From assembly GCF_902726565.1 (NCBI RefSeq), contig NZ_CACVAF010000013.1:53266-106928 (forward strand): a stretch of 53,663 nt of DNA, given 5' to 3'. A program made the position numbers and the translations under genes. Of this stretch, positions 39,981 to 49,282 are shown piece by piece (position 1 is the stretch's first letter; every line of letters begins with the position of its first letter). The DNA comes from Yersinia vastinensis (GTDB taxonomy: Bacteria > Pseudomonadota > Gammaproteobacteria > Enterobacterales > Enterobacteriaceae). Below the pieces are notes generated by a model. That model worked only from the letters and a program-made list of their open reading frames with translations, was not told the origin of the DNA and did no database searches.

Positions 39981-41297
39981 GTGCAGCAGATAGTCCGAAC
40001 TATCACATTGGCGTATAACAATCTCCCTCGACCCCACCGCATCATGTTGGGGTCGTTGACTGTAATGACACTGGCCGTCGCTGTTTGGCGGCCTTTTGTT
40101 TATCATCCAGAGCATGAACCTGTCGCCAAAAGCGTAGTATTAGATAACAGCCAATCCCGTATTTTATTACCTGAAGCCAGTGAACCAATTGATCAGCCAA
40201 CTCCTGATGATGAAATCCCGCAAGATGAATTAGATGCCAAAGATGTCAGTGAACCTGGTGTCCATGAATATGTTGTCTCAACTGGGGATACCCTGAGCAG
40301 CATCCTGACTCAATATGGTATCGACATCTCGGATGTATCTTTATTAGCGAATCAAAACCGTGATTTGCGTAATCTGAAAATTGGGCAACAAATCTCATGG
40401 ACCGTCAATGACACCGGCGATTTGCAGCGCTTAACATGGGAAGTTTCTCGTCGCGAAACCCGCACTTATGATCGCGTTGGTAATAGTTTCAAAGAAACAA
40501 AAGAGCTGCAAAAAGGTGAGTGGAGTAATTCGGTTCTAACCGGCCGGCTTGATGGCAGCTTTGTAAGCAGCGCTAAAAAAGCGGGCTTAACCAATTCTGA
40601 AATTCGCGCAGTGACCAAAGCATTACAATGGCAGTTAGATTTTTCCAAATTGCGCAAAGGTGATCAGTTCTCGGTGTTGATGTCGCGTGAGATATTGGAC
40701 GGGCGCAGTGAACAAAGCCAACTGGTTGGTGTTCGTATGCGATCTGGCGGCAAAGATTACTATGCTATCCGTGCTGATGACGGTAAGTTTTATGATCGTC
40801 AAGGTTCTGGTTTGGCGCGTGGCTTCTTACGTTTCCCAACGATAAAACAGTTCCGTGTCTCGTCTAACTTCAACCCCCGTCGTCTTAACCCGGTCACAGG
40901 GCGTATTGCCCCACACAAAGGTGTCGATTTCTCTATGCCTGTAGGGACGCCAGTGTTGGCTGTCGGTGATGGAGAAGTTGTTATCGCCAAGCGCAGTGGG
41001 GCCGCTGGTAACTATGTTGCTATCCGTCATGGTCGTCAATACACCACACGTTATATGCATTTGAAAAAGCTACTGGTCAAGCCTGGGCAAAAAGTTAAAC
41101 GTGGCGATCGTATTGCATTGTCTGGCAACACGGGGCGTTCTACTGGCCCGCATCTGCACTATGAATTCTGGATGAACCAACAAGCAGTCAATCCACTGAC
41201 GGCCAAATTGCCGCGTTCGGAAGGGTTAACCGGCAAAGATCGCAGCGAATATCTGGCTATCGCCAAGCAGGTCATTCCTCAGTTGCAGTTGGATTAA
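39981..41297 (+). CDS. mepM: Murein DD-endopeptidase MepM
   Basis: MepM cleaves D-Ala-mDAP cross-links to let the peptidoglycan grow. The 438 residues (440 in E. coli) begin at a GTG at 39981 (MQQIVRTITLAYNNLPRPHR). A membrane anchor or signal at about 22-40 comes first, then a LysM domain (about 95-140, EYVVSTGDTLSSILTQYGID). The C-terminal M23 peptidase domain has zinc ligands in HKGVDFSMP and GPHLHYEFW. The start lies 21 bases after znuA, a conserved enterobacterial arrangement, so it may share zinc-linked transcription. Confidence 0.97.
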   Translation: MQQIVRTITLAYNNLPRPHRIMLGSLTVMTLAVAVWRPFVYHPEHEPVAKSVVLDNSQSRILLPEASEPIDQPTPDDEIPQDELDAKDVSEPGVHEYVVSTGDTLSSILTQYGIDISDVSLLANQNRDLRNLKIGQQISWTVNDTGDLQRLTWEVSRRETRTYDRVGNSFKETKELQKGEWSNSVLTGRLDGSFVSSAKKAGLTNSEIRAVTKALQWQLDFSKLRKGDQFSVLMSREILDGRSEQSQLVGVRMRSGGKDYYAIRADDGKFYDRQGSGLARGFLRFPTIKQFRVSSNFNPRRLNPVTGRIAPHKGVDFSMPVGTPVLAVGDGEVVIAKRSGAAGNYVAIRHGRQYTTRYMHLKKLLVKPGQKVKRGDRIALSGNTGRSTGPHLHYEFWMNQQAVNPLTAKLPRSEGLTGKDRSEYLAIAKQVIPQLQLD

Positions 41298-41512
41298 CTA
41301 TTACCCGGTCGCCATTTCTACCGGATTAAGTATCTCGGAACCGCCAGTCGTTAAACACTGGCGGTTCAGTTTCAGTCAGATAGGCTATATATCTTTGCGG
41401 GCTTGAATTTCAAATAATCGTTTTTCTAACTGATTATTTTTCTCTAAGATTGTCTGCAAAAAATGTCATCTGCAATTATTATTAGCCCACTGCCAATTCT
41501 AAGAGTTTCCCC

Positions 41513-42475
41513 ATGCAAAAAGAGAAAAACGACGCTGCTGGCTTTATTCCGGTATTCAAAAAATCTTTCCTACACCCTCGGTTTTGGGGCGTATGGCTAG
41601 GAACCGGAGCAATGGCAGCCATGGCTTATGTTCCCCCCAAATTCCGTGACCCGTTATTAGCTGGAATTGGTCGTTTTGCGGGGAAATTTGCCAAAAGTGC
41701 CCGTCGTCGTGCCCGGATTAATCTTCTCTATTGTATGCCAGAACTACCAGAGGCAGAGCGCGAGCATATTATCGATCAAATGTTTGCCACTGCGGCGCAA
41801 CCTTTAATGATGATGGCGGAACTGTGTTTTCGTGATCCGAAGAAAGTGTTAACTCGTGTTCATTGGCATGGGCTAGATATTCTGGACCAGCTCCAACAGC
41901 AAGAGCGTAATGTTATTTTGTTAGTGCCACATGCCTGGTCAATAGATATTCCGGCCATGTTATTAGCCGAGCAAGGTAAGCCTGTGGCAGGGATGTTCCA
42001 TCATCAGCGTAATCCATTGGTCGATTATTTATGGAACAGTGCGCGGTTGCGATTTGGTGGGCGTATCCACGCACGCGACAGCGGTATTAAGCCCTTTATC
42101 AGTTCAGTGCGTCAGGGGTTCTGGGGCTATTATTTACCCGATGAGGACTATGGCCCTGAGCAAAGTGAGTTTGTTGATTTCTTTGCTACCTACAAGGCAA
42201 CATTGCCGGCCGTGGGGCGGTTAATGAAAGTCTGTCGCGCGGCTATCGTACCTATGTTCCCAGTTTATAATTATCGCGAGCATCGCCTCGATATTTATAT
42301 TCGTCCGCCAATGGATGATTTAGCTGATGCCGATGATGCTTATATTGCCCGTCGTATGAATGAAGAAGTTGAGATACTGGTAAAACCTAATCCAGAGCAA
42401 TATACATGGATTCTTAAACTTCTAAAAACGCGCAAAGAGGGTGAATTAGAGCCTTATGTTCGTAAAGACCTCTAA
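41513..42475 (+). CDS. lpxM: Lipid A late acyltransferase LpxM
   Basis: Adds the final secondary acyl chain (myristate in E. coli) to lipid A at the inner membrane. The 320 residues (323 in E. coli) have one N-terminal hydrophobic segment ([19 protein letters not shown], about 24-42) and the acyltransferase motif Hx4D in [10 protein letters not shown] (about 140-149). [16 protein letters not shown] follows. In yersiniae LpxM activity is reported to be temperature dependent; the sequence alone does not show that. A terminator at 42491 separates it from pykA. Confidence 0.96.
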   Translation: MQKEKNDAAGFIPVFKKSFLHPRFWGVWLGTGAMAAMAYVPPKFRDPLLAGIGRFAGKFAKSARRRARINLLYCMPELPEAEREHIIDQMFATAAQPLMMMAELCFRDPKKVLTRVHWHGLDILDQLQQQERNVILLVPHAWSIDIPAMLLAEQGKPVAGMFHHQRNPLVDYLWNSARLRFGGRIHARDSGIKPFISSVRQGFWGYYLPDEDYGPEQSEFVDFFATYKATLPAVGRLMKVCRAAIVPMFPVYNYREHRLDIYIRPPMDDLADADDAYIARRMNEEVEILVKPNPEQYTWILKLLKTRKEGELEPYVRKDL

Positions 42476-42490
42476 TTTAGAATTGAATAT

Positions 42491-42523
42491 AAAAAAGCCC
42501 GCTGTTAATTAGCGGGCTTTTTA
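42491..42523. terminator. Bidirectional terminator between lpxM and pykA
   Basis: Stem AAAAAAGCCCGCT / AGCGGGCTTTTT around GTTAATT-type loop bases, with A and T runs on both sides, between convergent genes. Confidence 0.92.
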
Positions 42524-42572
42524 CTTCTGGTTGATTAACGGTTAATCAAAGCCAATAGTGGCTTAAAACAGA

Positions 42573-44015
42573 TTAGTCGACACGGACGATACGGCTGGTA
42601 TTTGTTGTACCAATAGTTCCCATTACGTCGCCTTGAGTCACGATAACCAAGTCACCAGACACCAAGAAGCCTTTATCTTTCAGGCGATTGACTGCTTCAT
42701 TAGCAGCCAGTACGCCATCAGTATGAGTATCACAATAAACCGGGGTCACACCGCGATAAATAGCCGTCAGGTTTAGCGTATGGTCGTGGCGTGACATCGC
42801 AAAAATTGGCAAGCCAGAACTGATACGGGACATCATCAGCGCAGTGCGGCCTGATTCCGTCATCGCGATAATTGCCGTGATACCTTTGAGGTGGTTGGCC
42901 GCATACATCGTCGACATGGCAATGGCTTCTTCGACATTATCGAATTGCACATCAAGACGGTGTTTTGACACATTGATGCTTGGGATTTTTTCAGCACCCA
43001 GACAAACCCGGGCCATGGCTGCCACCGTTTCTGCCGGATACTGCCCAGCAGCGGTCTCTGCCGACAACATCACGGCGTCAGTACCATCTAGCACGGCGTT
43101 AGCTACGTCCATGACTTCTGCACGAGTTGGCATCGGGTTGGTTATCATCGATTCCATCATCTGGGTCGCAGTGATAACGGCACGGTTAAGCTGACGAGCG
43201 CGGCGAATCAGTTTTTTCTGAATACCGACTAACTCAGGATCACCAATCTCAACACCCAGATCACCACGAGCTACCATCACGACATCCGAGGCCAGAATGA
43301 TGTCATCCATGGCTTCATCGGTTGCGACCGCTTCAGCGCGTTCAACTTTTGCCACAATTTGAGCATTGCAGCCTGCATCACGGGCCAAACGACGCGCGTA
43401 ATGCAAATCTTCACCAGTCCGTGGGAAAGAGACGGCCAAGAAATCCACACCGATTTCAGCGGCGGTAATGATGTCGGCTTTGTCTTTTTCCGTCAAAGCT
43501 TCGGCTGACAGGCCACCACCCAATTTGTTAATGCCTTTATTATTGGAGAGCGGGCCACCGACAGTAACTTCGGTGAACACTTTCATACCCCGAACTTCGA
43601 TCACTTTTAGTTGTACGCGACCATCGTCCAGTAACAAGATATCGCCGGGCACCACATCTGCTGGCAGGCCTTTGTAATCGATGCCAACTTTGTCTTTATC
43701 GCCTTCACCTTTTGCCATGTTGGCATCAAGCAGGAATTTATCATGTATGTTAAGGAAAACCTTGCCTTCCTTAAAAGTAGATACCCGGATCTTCGGACCC
43801 TGCAAATCGCCAAGAATAGCTACGTGGCGCCCCAATTTGGCAGCAATGACACGGACTTTTTCGGCCCGCAACTTATGATCTTCAGCGCTACCATGGGAAA
43901 AATTCAGGCGGACTACGTTAGCGCCCGCAGCAATAATCTTTTCCAGATTATTGTCGCGGTCAGTAGCCGGCCCCAGTGTAGTAACAATCTTGGTCCTTCT
44001 GAGCCGTCTGGACAT
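42573..44015 (-). CDS. pykA: Pyruvate kinase II (PykA)
   Basis: Transfers phosphate from phosphoenolpyruvate to ADP, the last step of glycolysis. The 480 residues equal E. coli PykA, the AMP-activated isozyme. Landmarks are [13 protein letters not shown] at the start, NFSHG, the GDLQGPKIR loop, the catalytic-lysine region [22 protein letters not shown], and [12 protein letters not shown] HexR-like operator lies 68 bases upstream of the start. Confidence 0.97.
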   Translation of the reverse strand: MSRRLRRTKIVTTLGPATDRDNNLEKIIAAGANVVRLNFSHGSAEDHKLRAEKVRVIAAKLGRHVAILGDLQGPKIRVSTFKEGKVFLNIHDKFLLDANMAKGEGDKDKVGIDYKGLPADVVPGDILLLDDGRVQLKVIEVRGMKVFTEVTVGGPLSNNKGINKLGGGLSAEALTEKDKADIITAAEIGVDFLAVSFPRTGEDLHYARRLARDAGCNAQIVAKVERAEAVATDEAMDDIILASDVVMVARGDLGVEIGDPELVGIQKKLIRRARQLNRAVITATQMMESMITNPMPTRAEVMDVANAVLDGTDAVMLSAETAAGQYPAETVAAMARVCLGAEKIPSINVSKHRLDVQFDNVEEAIAMSTMYAANHLKGITAIIAMTESGRTALMMSRISSGLPIFAMSRHDHTLNLTAIYRGVTPVYCDTHTDGVLAANEAVNRLKDKGFLVSGDLVIVTQGDVMGTIGTTNTSRIVRVD

Positions 44016-44451
44016 CTCTTACTCCGTTGACTGATGAAGCATGGTGTTGTTAAAACAGCGGATAATAAATCCGATAGTAAAATGTAATTAAGCTACAAAT
44101 TTTACGACGACATGCTCATGCCACTGGGTTTTGTCAAAAACATCCCTTTAATAAAATCCTGCATTATCAAAAGATATCCTCATCAAAAACAGTATCTAGC
44201 ATGTTATCCGCTTGCGGATGTAAAACGATTAATGAATCAAATGGCCCTGTTCGAAGACCGCTTATCCATTAATGACAACATTACAAAAGCGAGCTATTTA
44301 CCACTTATCGACTCAAAGAGTATTCGAGCCATTAAGAACGTTATTTTTCAATAGTACGTCAAATTTTCATGACAGAAGATGCGCTAACACAAAACAAAGC
44401 GACTTCTGGCACTGATTGCATTTACTTTTTGATACAATTCGTTGTCTAGCA
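44016..44451. promoter_or_regulatory. Leader and promoter region of pykA, downstream of hexR
   Basis: A 436-base AT-rich region carrying the leftward pykA promoter and the HexR-like box at 44083-44097. The rest shows no ERIC-like repeat or clear terminator. An 80-codon rightward frame (44112-44354) has no Shine-Dalgarno sequence and no family similarity, so I do not call it a gene. Confidence 0.45.
44083..44097. promoter_or_regulatory. HexR operator upstream of pykA
   Basis: TGTAATTAAGCTACA is a near-perfect palindrome matching the HexR consensus (TGTAATTAAATTACA type). The regulator is encoded just upstream on the same strand. HexR releases DNA on binding 2-keto-3-deoxy-6-phosphogluconate. 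Confidence 0.85.
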
Positions 44452-45321
44452 CTATTCGCCACTGTTGACCTGTGGTGAGCTCTTATCGAAACGAGATTCT
44501 TTCAGTGCGTCTTTGACTCGCTTCAGGTTGTCCCTAAATTTTGCCCCTCGACGAAGGGTAAAGCCGGTTGCCAAGACATCAACCAATGTTAATTGCGCAA
44601 TGCGCGACACCATCGGCATATACACATCGGTGTCTTCTGGCACATCCAACAACAGAGATAATGTTGCTTCATCGGCCAGTGGCGTATCGCGTGAGGTGAT
44701 GGCAATCACTGTGGCATCGTTTTCACGGGCCAGGTGGGCCAGCTCGACCAAACTTTTCGTCCGACCAGTGTGGGATATCAATACCACGACATCACCTTCA
44801 CTAGAATTCATACAGCTCATTCGTTGCATAACGATGTCATCGAAATAAATCACCGGGATATTGAAACGGAAGAATTTATTCATTGCATCATGAGCAACGG
44901 CAGCTGAGGCACCTAAACCAAAGAATGAAATTTTCTTTGCTTGAGTCAACAAATCCACAGCACGATTAATTGCGGCAATATCTAAATTGTTCTTCACCAT
45001 ATCCAGACTTGCCATGGTCGATTCAAAAATTTTCCCCGTGTAAGCGCCTACACTATCATCCTCTTCAACATTTCGGTTCACATAAGGTGTGCCATTAGCC
45101 AGACTTTGTGCCAAATGAAGTTTAAAATCGGGGAAACCTTTGGTGTCTAATCGACGGCAAAAACGGTTTACCGTGGGTTCGCTGACATTCGCCATTTTAG
45201 CGAGTGTAGCGATACTGGAGTGAATGGCAGTTTGTGGGGAGGCGAGGATCACCTCGGCGACTTTCCTTTCCGATTTGCTCAGGAGGTCCAGATTATTTTG
45301 GATATTTTCCAGCGTATTCAT
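44452..45321 (-). CDS. hexR: RpiR-family transcription regulator HexR
   Basis: HexR is a sugar-phosphate-sensing repressor of central carbon genes (zwf, eda, pykA and others). The ATG at 45321 gives 289 residues, equal to E. coli HexR, with MNTLENIQNNLDLLSKSERK; GGGTGA stands upstream. In-frame ATGs at 45339 and 45357 are possible but add residues outside the family. The N-terminal RpiR helix-turn-helix (about 20-75, MANVSEPTVNRFCRRLDTKG) is followed by a SIS domain (about 120-265, FGLGASAAVAHDAMNKFFRF). It lies between two genes with HexR-like boxes and is divergent from zwf. Confidence 0.95.
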   Translation of the reverse strand: MNTLENIQNNLDLLSKSERKVAEVILASPQTAIHSSIATLAKMANVSEPTVNRFCRRLDTKGFPDFKLHLAQSLANGTPYVNRNVEEDDSVGAYTGKIFESTMASLDMVKNNLDIAAINRAVDLLTQAKKISFFGLGASAAVAHDAMNKFFRFNIPVIYFDDIVMQRMSCMNSSEGDVVVLISHTGRTKSLVELAHLARENDATVIAITSRDTPLADEATLSLLLDVPEDTDVYMPMVSRIAQLTLVDVLATGFTLRRGAKFRDNLKRVKDALKESRFDKSSPQVNSGE

Positions 45322-45673
45322 ATAACGAGAGTCACCCATGGGTTTTACCGATTTCATTTAAAGGAGAAATCTATGCCGGTTTAATGAAAATATACTACGT
45401 GCTGGGACCCGTTGGCAGTGGCATCTGGTTGGAAGTCACATTTTTTCACCAGAATATGACCTGTGTCTAATTTTCATAATGGTAAATAGTTGTCAAAAAC
45501 GTCATAAAATTACATTTCAAAGTTGCGCGGCCTGATTTGACGCGGCCTGCGGTTCTATTGAGTGTTATTTCGCCTTTTTTGGTCCACTTTTATCCGGGTT
45601 TACTGGCTATAGTCAAAGAGAGTACATTAGTAATGTAAGAAAATTACAAATATCCTGCAACGAGGAGAATAAC
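45322..45673. promoter_or_regulatory. Divergent hexR / zwf regulatory region
   Basis: A 352-base gap with the zwf and hexR promoters. Two copies of CGCGGCCTG occur about 15 bases apart near 45525-45550, and a HexR-like box lies at 45634-45648. No gene or ERIC-like repeat is seen. Confidence 0.5.
45634..45648. promoter_or_regulatory. HexR operator upstream of zwf
   Basis: TGTAAGAAAATTACA keeps both conserved half-sites (TGTAA / TTACA) of the HexR palindrome. It lies 25 bases before the zwf start, where bound repressor would block the promoter or the start of transcription. Confidence 0.85.
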
Positions 45674-47158
45674 ATGGCGGTAACTAATACAGCCCAGGCA
45701 GCCCAGGCGTGTGATCTGGTGATTTTCGGCGCTAAGGGAGACTTGGCTCGCCGTAAACTGCTGCCTTCCCTTTACCAATTAGAGAAAGCGGGTCACATCC
45801 ACCCTGATACTCGGATTATCGGCGTAGGCCGTGCCGATTGGGATAAAGACGCGTACACAGCCGTGGTAAAGGAAGCCCTCGATACCTTTATGAAAGAGAA
45901 GCTGGATGACGAACTGTGGCAAAAGCTCAGTTCTCGTCTCGACTTCTGTAATTTAGATGTCAATGACAGCAAGCATTTTGCCAAGTTGGGCAAGATGTTG
46001 GATCAAAAAAATCGCACCACTATTAACTACTTCGCTATGCCGCCGGATACCTTTGGGGCTATTTGCAAAGGGTTGGGTGAGGCCGGCTTGAATAAAGAAC
46101 CAAGCCGCGTCGTGATGGAAAAGCCGCTGGGGAAAGATTTGGCGTCTTCACGGGTGATTAACGATCAAGTCGCTGAATATTTTAATGAGTGTCAGGTTTA
46201 TCGTATCGACCACTATTTGGGTAAAGAGACGGTATTGAACCTGTTGGCACTGCGTTTCGCTAACTCACTGTTTGCTTCCAATTGGGACAATCGCACCATT
46301 GATCATGTACAGATCACGGTGGCTGAAGAAGTGGGAATTGAAGGGCGCTGGGGGTATTTTGATCAGGCCGGCCAAATGCGGGATATGATCCAAAACCATT
46401 TGCTGCAAATCCTGACCATGATTGCAATGTCACCGCCAGCCGATTTGAGCACCGACCGCATCCGTGATGAGAAAGTGAAAGTGTTGCGCTCGCTGCGTCG
46501 TATCGATCACACCAATGTGCGCGAAACCACGGTGCGTGGTCAGTACACTGCCGGATTTGTTCAAGGCAACAAAGTCCCTGGCTATCTGGAAGAGGAAGGA
46601 GCGAACAAAAGCAGCAACACCGAGACCTTCGTTTCTATCCGCGTAGATATTGATGACTGGCGTTGGGCTGGTGTGCCGTTCTATCTGAGAACCGGTAAAC
46701 GTCTGCCAAGCAAATGCTCTGAAGTGGTGGTGTATTTTAAAAATCCGGCACTGAATCTGTTCCGTGAATCCTATCAGCAACTGCCACAAAACAAGTTGAC
46801 CATCCGTCTGCAACCAGATGAAGGCATCGAAATTGAAGTGCTGAATAAAGTCCCAGGTCTGGAGCACAAGCACCGTTTACAAACCACGAAGCTTGATTTG
46901 AGTTTCTCCGAAACCTTTAACGAGCAGCATATTGCTGATGCCTATGAGCGTCTGCTACTGGAAACCATGCGAGGTATTCAGGCACTGTTTGTACGTCGTG
47001 ATGAGGTTGAAGAGGCCTGGAAGTGGGTTGACTCCATTATGAATGCATGGGCTGCTGATAATGAAGCGCCAAAACCTTATCAAGCAGGGACATGGGGGCC
47101 GGTGGCATCCGTTGCCATGATCACCCGTGATGGCCGTTCTTGGAACGAGTTCGAATAG
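45674..47158 (+). CDS. zwf: Glucose-6-phosphate 1-dehydrogenase
   Basis: Oxidises glucose-6-phosphate to 6-phosphogluconolactone with NADP, opening the pentose phosphate route. The 494 residues (491 in E. coli) have the nucleotide loop VIFGAKGDLARRKLLPSLYQ (about 16-35) and the active-site stretch RIDHYLGKE (about 177-185). VMEKPLGKDLASS also matches the family. The ribosome-binding site is CGAGGAG. eda follows 233 bases later with no edd between, unlike E. coli. Confidence 0.98.
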   Translation: MAVTNTAQAAQACDLVIFGAKGDLARRKLLPSLYQLEKAGHIHPDTRIIGVGRADWDKDAYTAVVKEALDTFMKEKLDDELWQKLSSRLDFCNLDVNDSKHFAKLGKMLDQKNRTTINYFAMPPDTFGAICKGLGEAGLNKEPSRVVMEKPLGKDLASSRVINDQVAEYFNECQVYRIDHYLGKETVLNLLALRFANSLFASNWDNRTIDHVQITVAEEVGIEGRWGYFDQAGQMRDMIQNHLLQILTMIAMSPPADLSTDRIRDEKVKVLRSLRRIDHTNVRETTVRGQYTAGFVQGNKVPGYLEEEGANKSSNTETFVSIRVDIDDWRWAGVPFYLRTGKRLPSKCSEVVVYFKNPALNLFRESYQQLPQNKLTIRLQPDEGIEIEVLNKVPGLEHKHRLQTTKLDLSFSETFNEQHIADAYERLLLETMRGIQALFVRRDEVEEAWKWVDSIMNAWAADNEAPKPYQAGTWGPVASVAMITRDGRSWNEFE

Positions 47159-47391
47159 ATATAGATAATGTTGTCAACGCCATCAGAAATATTCTGGTGG
47201 CGTATCTTCGCCAGGGAAATTGGCGCGTAGCCAAGGGCAGGAGGCCCCATCTATTTTACGCAAATAATAAAAAGAGCCGTTGGCTGGCTCGATTCTAATT
47301 CTTTATGGCTGGTGGAAAGCCCCACTGGACATATTTCAACTGACACCTTCGGGTGAGTACATGCCGATCGGCATAAGTGGAGATACAACTG

Positions 47392-48033
47392 ATGAAAAGC
47401 TGGAAAACGAGCGCAGAACAGATCATGACCGCAGGCCCTGTTGTCCCGGTGATTGTGATTAACAAGCTCGAGCAAGCGGTACCGCTGGCAAAGGCCTTAG
47501 TGGCTGGTGGTGTTCGGGTGCTGGAAGTGACGTTGCGCACCCCTTGTGCTGTTGAGGCTATCCGCGCTATCGCTAAAGAAGTGCCTGAGGCGATTATTGG
47601 TGCTGGCACCGTGCTTAATCCACAGCAATTGGCTGAGGTTGTTGAAGCTGGTGCACAATTTGCCATTAGCCCAGGATTGACTGATGAGTTGCTAAAAGCC
47701 GCAACCGAAGGCTCTATCCCGTTGATCCCAGGGATCAGTACCGTTTCAGAACTGATGCTTGGCATGAGCTATGGCCTGCGTGAGTTTAAATTCTTCCCTG
47801 CAGAGGCTAATGGCGGTGTGAAAGCGTTACAAGCTATTGGTGGTCCATTCTCACAAGTGCGCTTCTGCCCAACAGGGGGTATTACGCCTAGTAACTACCG
47901 TGATTACCTCGCGCTGAAAAGCGTTTTATGTATCGGCGGCTCTTGGTTGGTTCCTGCTGATGCGCTGGAAAAAGGTGACTACGCTCGCATTACTGAATTA
48001 GCGAAACAAGCTGTCGCGGGTGCTACAGCATAA
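47392..48033 (+). CDS. eda: KHG/KDPG aldolase
   Basis: Splits 2-keto-3-deoxy-6-phosphogluconate into pyruvate and glyceraldehyde-3-phosphate (Entner-Doudoroff route and hexuronate breakdown). The ATG at 47392, preceded by GTGGAG, gives 213 residues, equal to E. coli Eda, starting [20 protein letters not shown]. The Schiff-base lysine is in [12 protein letters not shown] (about Lys133), and Glu45 lies in VLEVTLRT. Because edd is absent beside it, its local partner is zwf and its likely input includes KDPG from uronate breakdown. A terminator-like hairpin follows. Confidence 0.97.
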   Translation: MKSWKTSAEQIMTAGPVVPVIVINKLEQAVPLAKALVAGGVRVLEVTLRTPCAVEAIRAIAKEVPEAIIGAGTVLNPQQLAEVVEAGAQFAISPGLTDELLKAATEGSIPLIPGISTVSELMLGMSYGLREFKFFPAEANGGVKALQAIGGPFSQVRFCPTGGITPSNYRDYLALKSVLCIGGSWLVPADALEKGDYARITELAKQAVAGATA

Positions 48034-48086
48034 GCAGTGCCAACTCCCTGAACTGATGGGAGATTCGCAAATTTGTTCGTAATATA

Positions 48087-48116
48087 AAACCTCTGCAATG
48101 CAGGGGTTTTGTTTTT
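48087..48116 (+). terminator. Terminator after eda
   Basis: Stem AAAACCTCTGC / GCAGGGGTTTT-type (AAAACCTCTGCAATGCAGGG then GTTTTGTTTTT), with a T-rich tail on the right. Confidence 0.8.
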
Positions 48117-48315
48117 AGAGAATGACTAACTTATTATTTTTTAATCTCTTTTTCTAAACTATTTGTCAAATAGATGGTTTGCTTTCTAAAATTGACTGTG
48201 GTAAAAATACAGCAGTTAATTATTCTAACTTTATGAGGATTTTAGGCGTATCACACTAGGTTTAGCAAACATGTATGTGGCTAAAGCCGGTGTGGCTAAA
48301 AAAAAGAGAGATATT

Positions 48316-48414
48316 ATGATTAAAATTAATGGAATTACTGTCACTCACTCTACATGCCTACTCTTCCTGTCAGCCATTCTGGCCAGTGAGCATCACTGGT
48401 GCAGCGAGCTATAG
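48316..48414 (+). CDS. Possible 32-residue small protein
   Basis: An ATG preceded by AAAAAGAGAGATATT opens 32 codons (MIKINGITVTHSTCLLFLSA then 12 more) ending TAG. The middle (CLLFLSAILA) is hydrophobic enough for a short membrane segment. No family is recognised, and it lies between eda and an ERIC-like cluster in DNA that otherwise looks non-coding. Treat it as a candidate only. Confidence 0.25.
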   Translation: MIKINGITVTHSTCLLFLSAILASEHHWCSEL

Positions 48415-48439
48415 CGTCTTTCTTCTCCCGTTTTAAGCA

Positions 48440-48562
48440 TACCTGTCATATTTCAAGCTGCATATGCGTTGGCTGCGTTCAATAACCGGACAACTTACTC
48501 ATGTAAGTTCATCGGGATTGTCTTCCTTGCCGCCTTGCTGTTACTCGAAATATTTAAGGTAA
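48440..48562. repeat. ERIC-like element A upstream of mdtJI
   Basis: Shows the standard ERIC ends: a left side close to ACCTGTCATATTTCAAGCTG with CGTTGGCTGCGTTC, a core near ACTTACTCATGTAAGTTCATC, and a right side CTTGCCGCCTTGCTGTTACT leading to ATATTTAAGG. About 123 bp. Mutations in the left core (AATAACCGGACA) break the usual CTCACCC. Confidence 0.8.
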
Positions 48563-48585
48563 GAGTTTATACGCCAAGTGAGTTT

Positions 48586-48749
48586 CTATTTCTTACGGTC
48601 TGTGCGTGCCCTTTGTCTTCGACATCACAGGGGTGTTCGCTACGTTCACTTATCCGAATCACTTACCAGAGTCAGCTCATCGGGATAAGTTCGCTTGCTG
48701 CTTACCTGCAACGGTATATATCAAGTGAATTAGAAACCGTAACAAATAG
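48586..48749. repeat. ERIC-like core inside a 164-bp element with terminal inverted repeats
   Basis: The ends CTATTTCTTACGGT (48586-48599) and ACCGTAACAAATAG (48736-48749) are inverted repeats matching at 13 of 14 positions. Between them lies an ERIC-type core (GTTCACTTATCCGAATCACT, CAGCTCATCGGGATAAG). A CAAGTGA word also appears just outside the left end (48574) and inside the right (48722). The form is that of a miniature inverted-repeat element; Yersinia palindromic elements of about this size (YPAL) are known, but I cannot confirm membership. Confidence 0.6.
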
Positions 48750-48763
48750 ACCTTAGCGTGCGT

Positions 48764-48877
48764 TTTACCCGTCATCTTTTAAATTGTAGGTGTGTTAGCT
48801 ACGGTGGTTCACCCGAATGACTGACTTGTATAAGCTCATCGGCATCACCTTCCTACACCTTAAAAGCCATCGGGTAT
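48764..48877. repeat. ERIC-like element C upstream of mdtJI
   Basis: Outer ends TACCCGTCAT and ATCGGGTATA plus inner arms TTTTAAATTGTAGG / CCTACACCTTAAAA enclose a diverged core (GTTCACCCGAATGACTGACT, AAGCTCATCGGCATCACC). It ends about 20 bases before the mdtJ start, so it probably lies in or next to the mdtJI leader. Confidence 0.7.
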
Positions 48878-48898
48878 AGGGATGTTAGGAGTAGAATC

Positions 48899-49282
48899 AT
48901 GATTTATTGGATATTTTTAGGTTTAGCGATCATTGCTGAAATTATTGGCACCTTATCAATGAAATACGCGAGCGTCAGCGGGGAAATGGCCGGGCATATC
49001 GTGATGTACGTTATGATAACCGGTTCATACATTTTGCTTGCTCTAGCTGTTAAAAAAGTGGCTTTGGGGGTTGCGTATGCATTGTGGGAAGGGATTGGGA
49101 TCCTGATTATTACTGTTTTCAGTGTGCTGTGGTTTGATGAAAGTCTATCACCGCTGAAAATTGCCGGTTTAGTGACTTTGGTCGGCGGCATCATGTTGGT
49201 GAAATCAGGTACTCGTAAGCCGAAGAAGCCGGGCAGTGGCAAGATGACCGGAAAGTCAGGTGAGCATCATGCAACAGCTTGA
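48899..49282 (+). CDS. mdtJ: Spermidine exporter subunit MdtJ (SMR family)
   Basis: A small multidrug resistance-type membrane protein that in E. coli works with MdtI to export spermidine. The 127 residues (121 in E. coli) form four helices: [20 protein letters not shown] with the membrane-embedded Glu14, then [34 protein letters not shown] with the family GVAYALWEG motif, and [18 protein letters not shown] basic tail (about 103-127) follows. It overlaps mdtI by 14 bases. Confidence 0.94.
   Translation: MIYWIFLGLAIIAEIIGTLSMKYASVSGEMAGHIVMYVMITGSYILLALAVKKVALGVAYALWEGIGILIITVFSVLWFDESLSPLKIAGLVTLVGGIMLVKSGTRKPKKPGSGKMTGKSGEHHATA

Noticed and set aside
44112-44354. 80-codon rightward frame between pykA and hexR
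   Set aside because: No Shine-Dalgarno sequence, no recognisable family, AT-rich promoter DNA with codon use unlike neighbouring genes.
48469-48756. 95-codon frame upstream of mdtJ
   Set aside because: It runs through two ERIC-like palindromes, whose sequence explains it.
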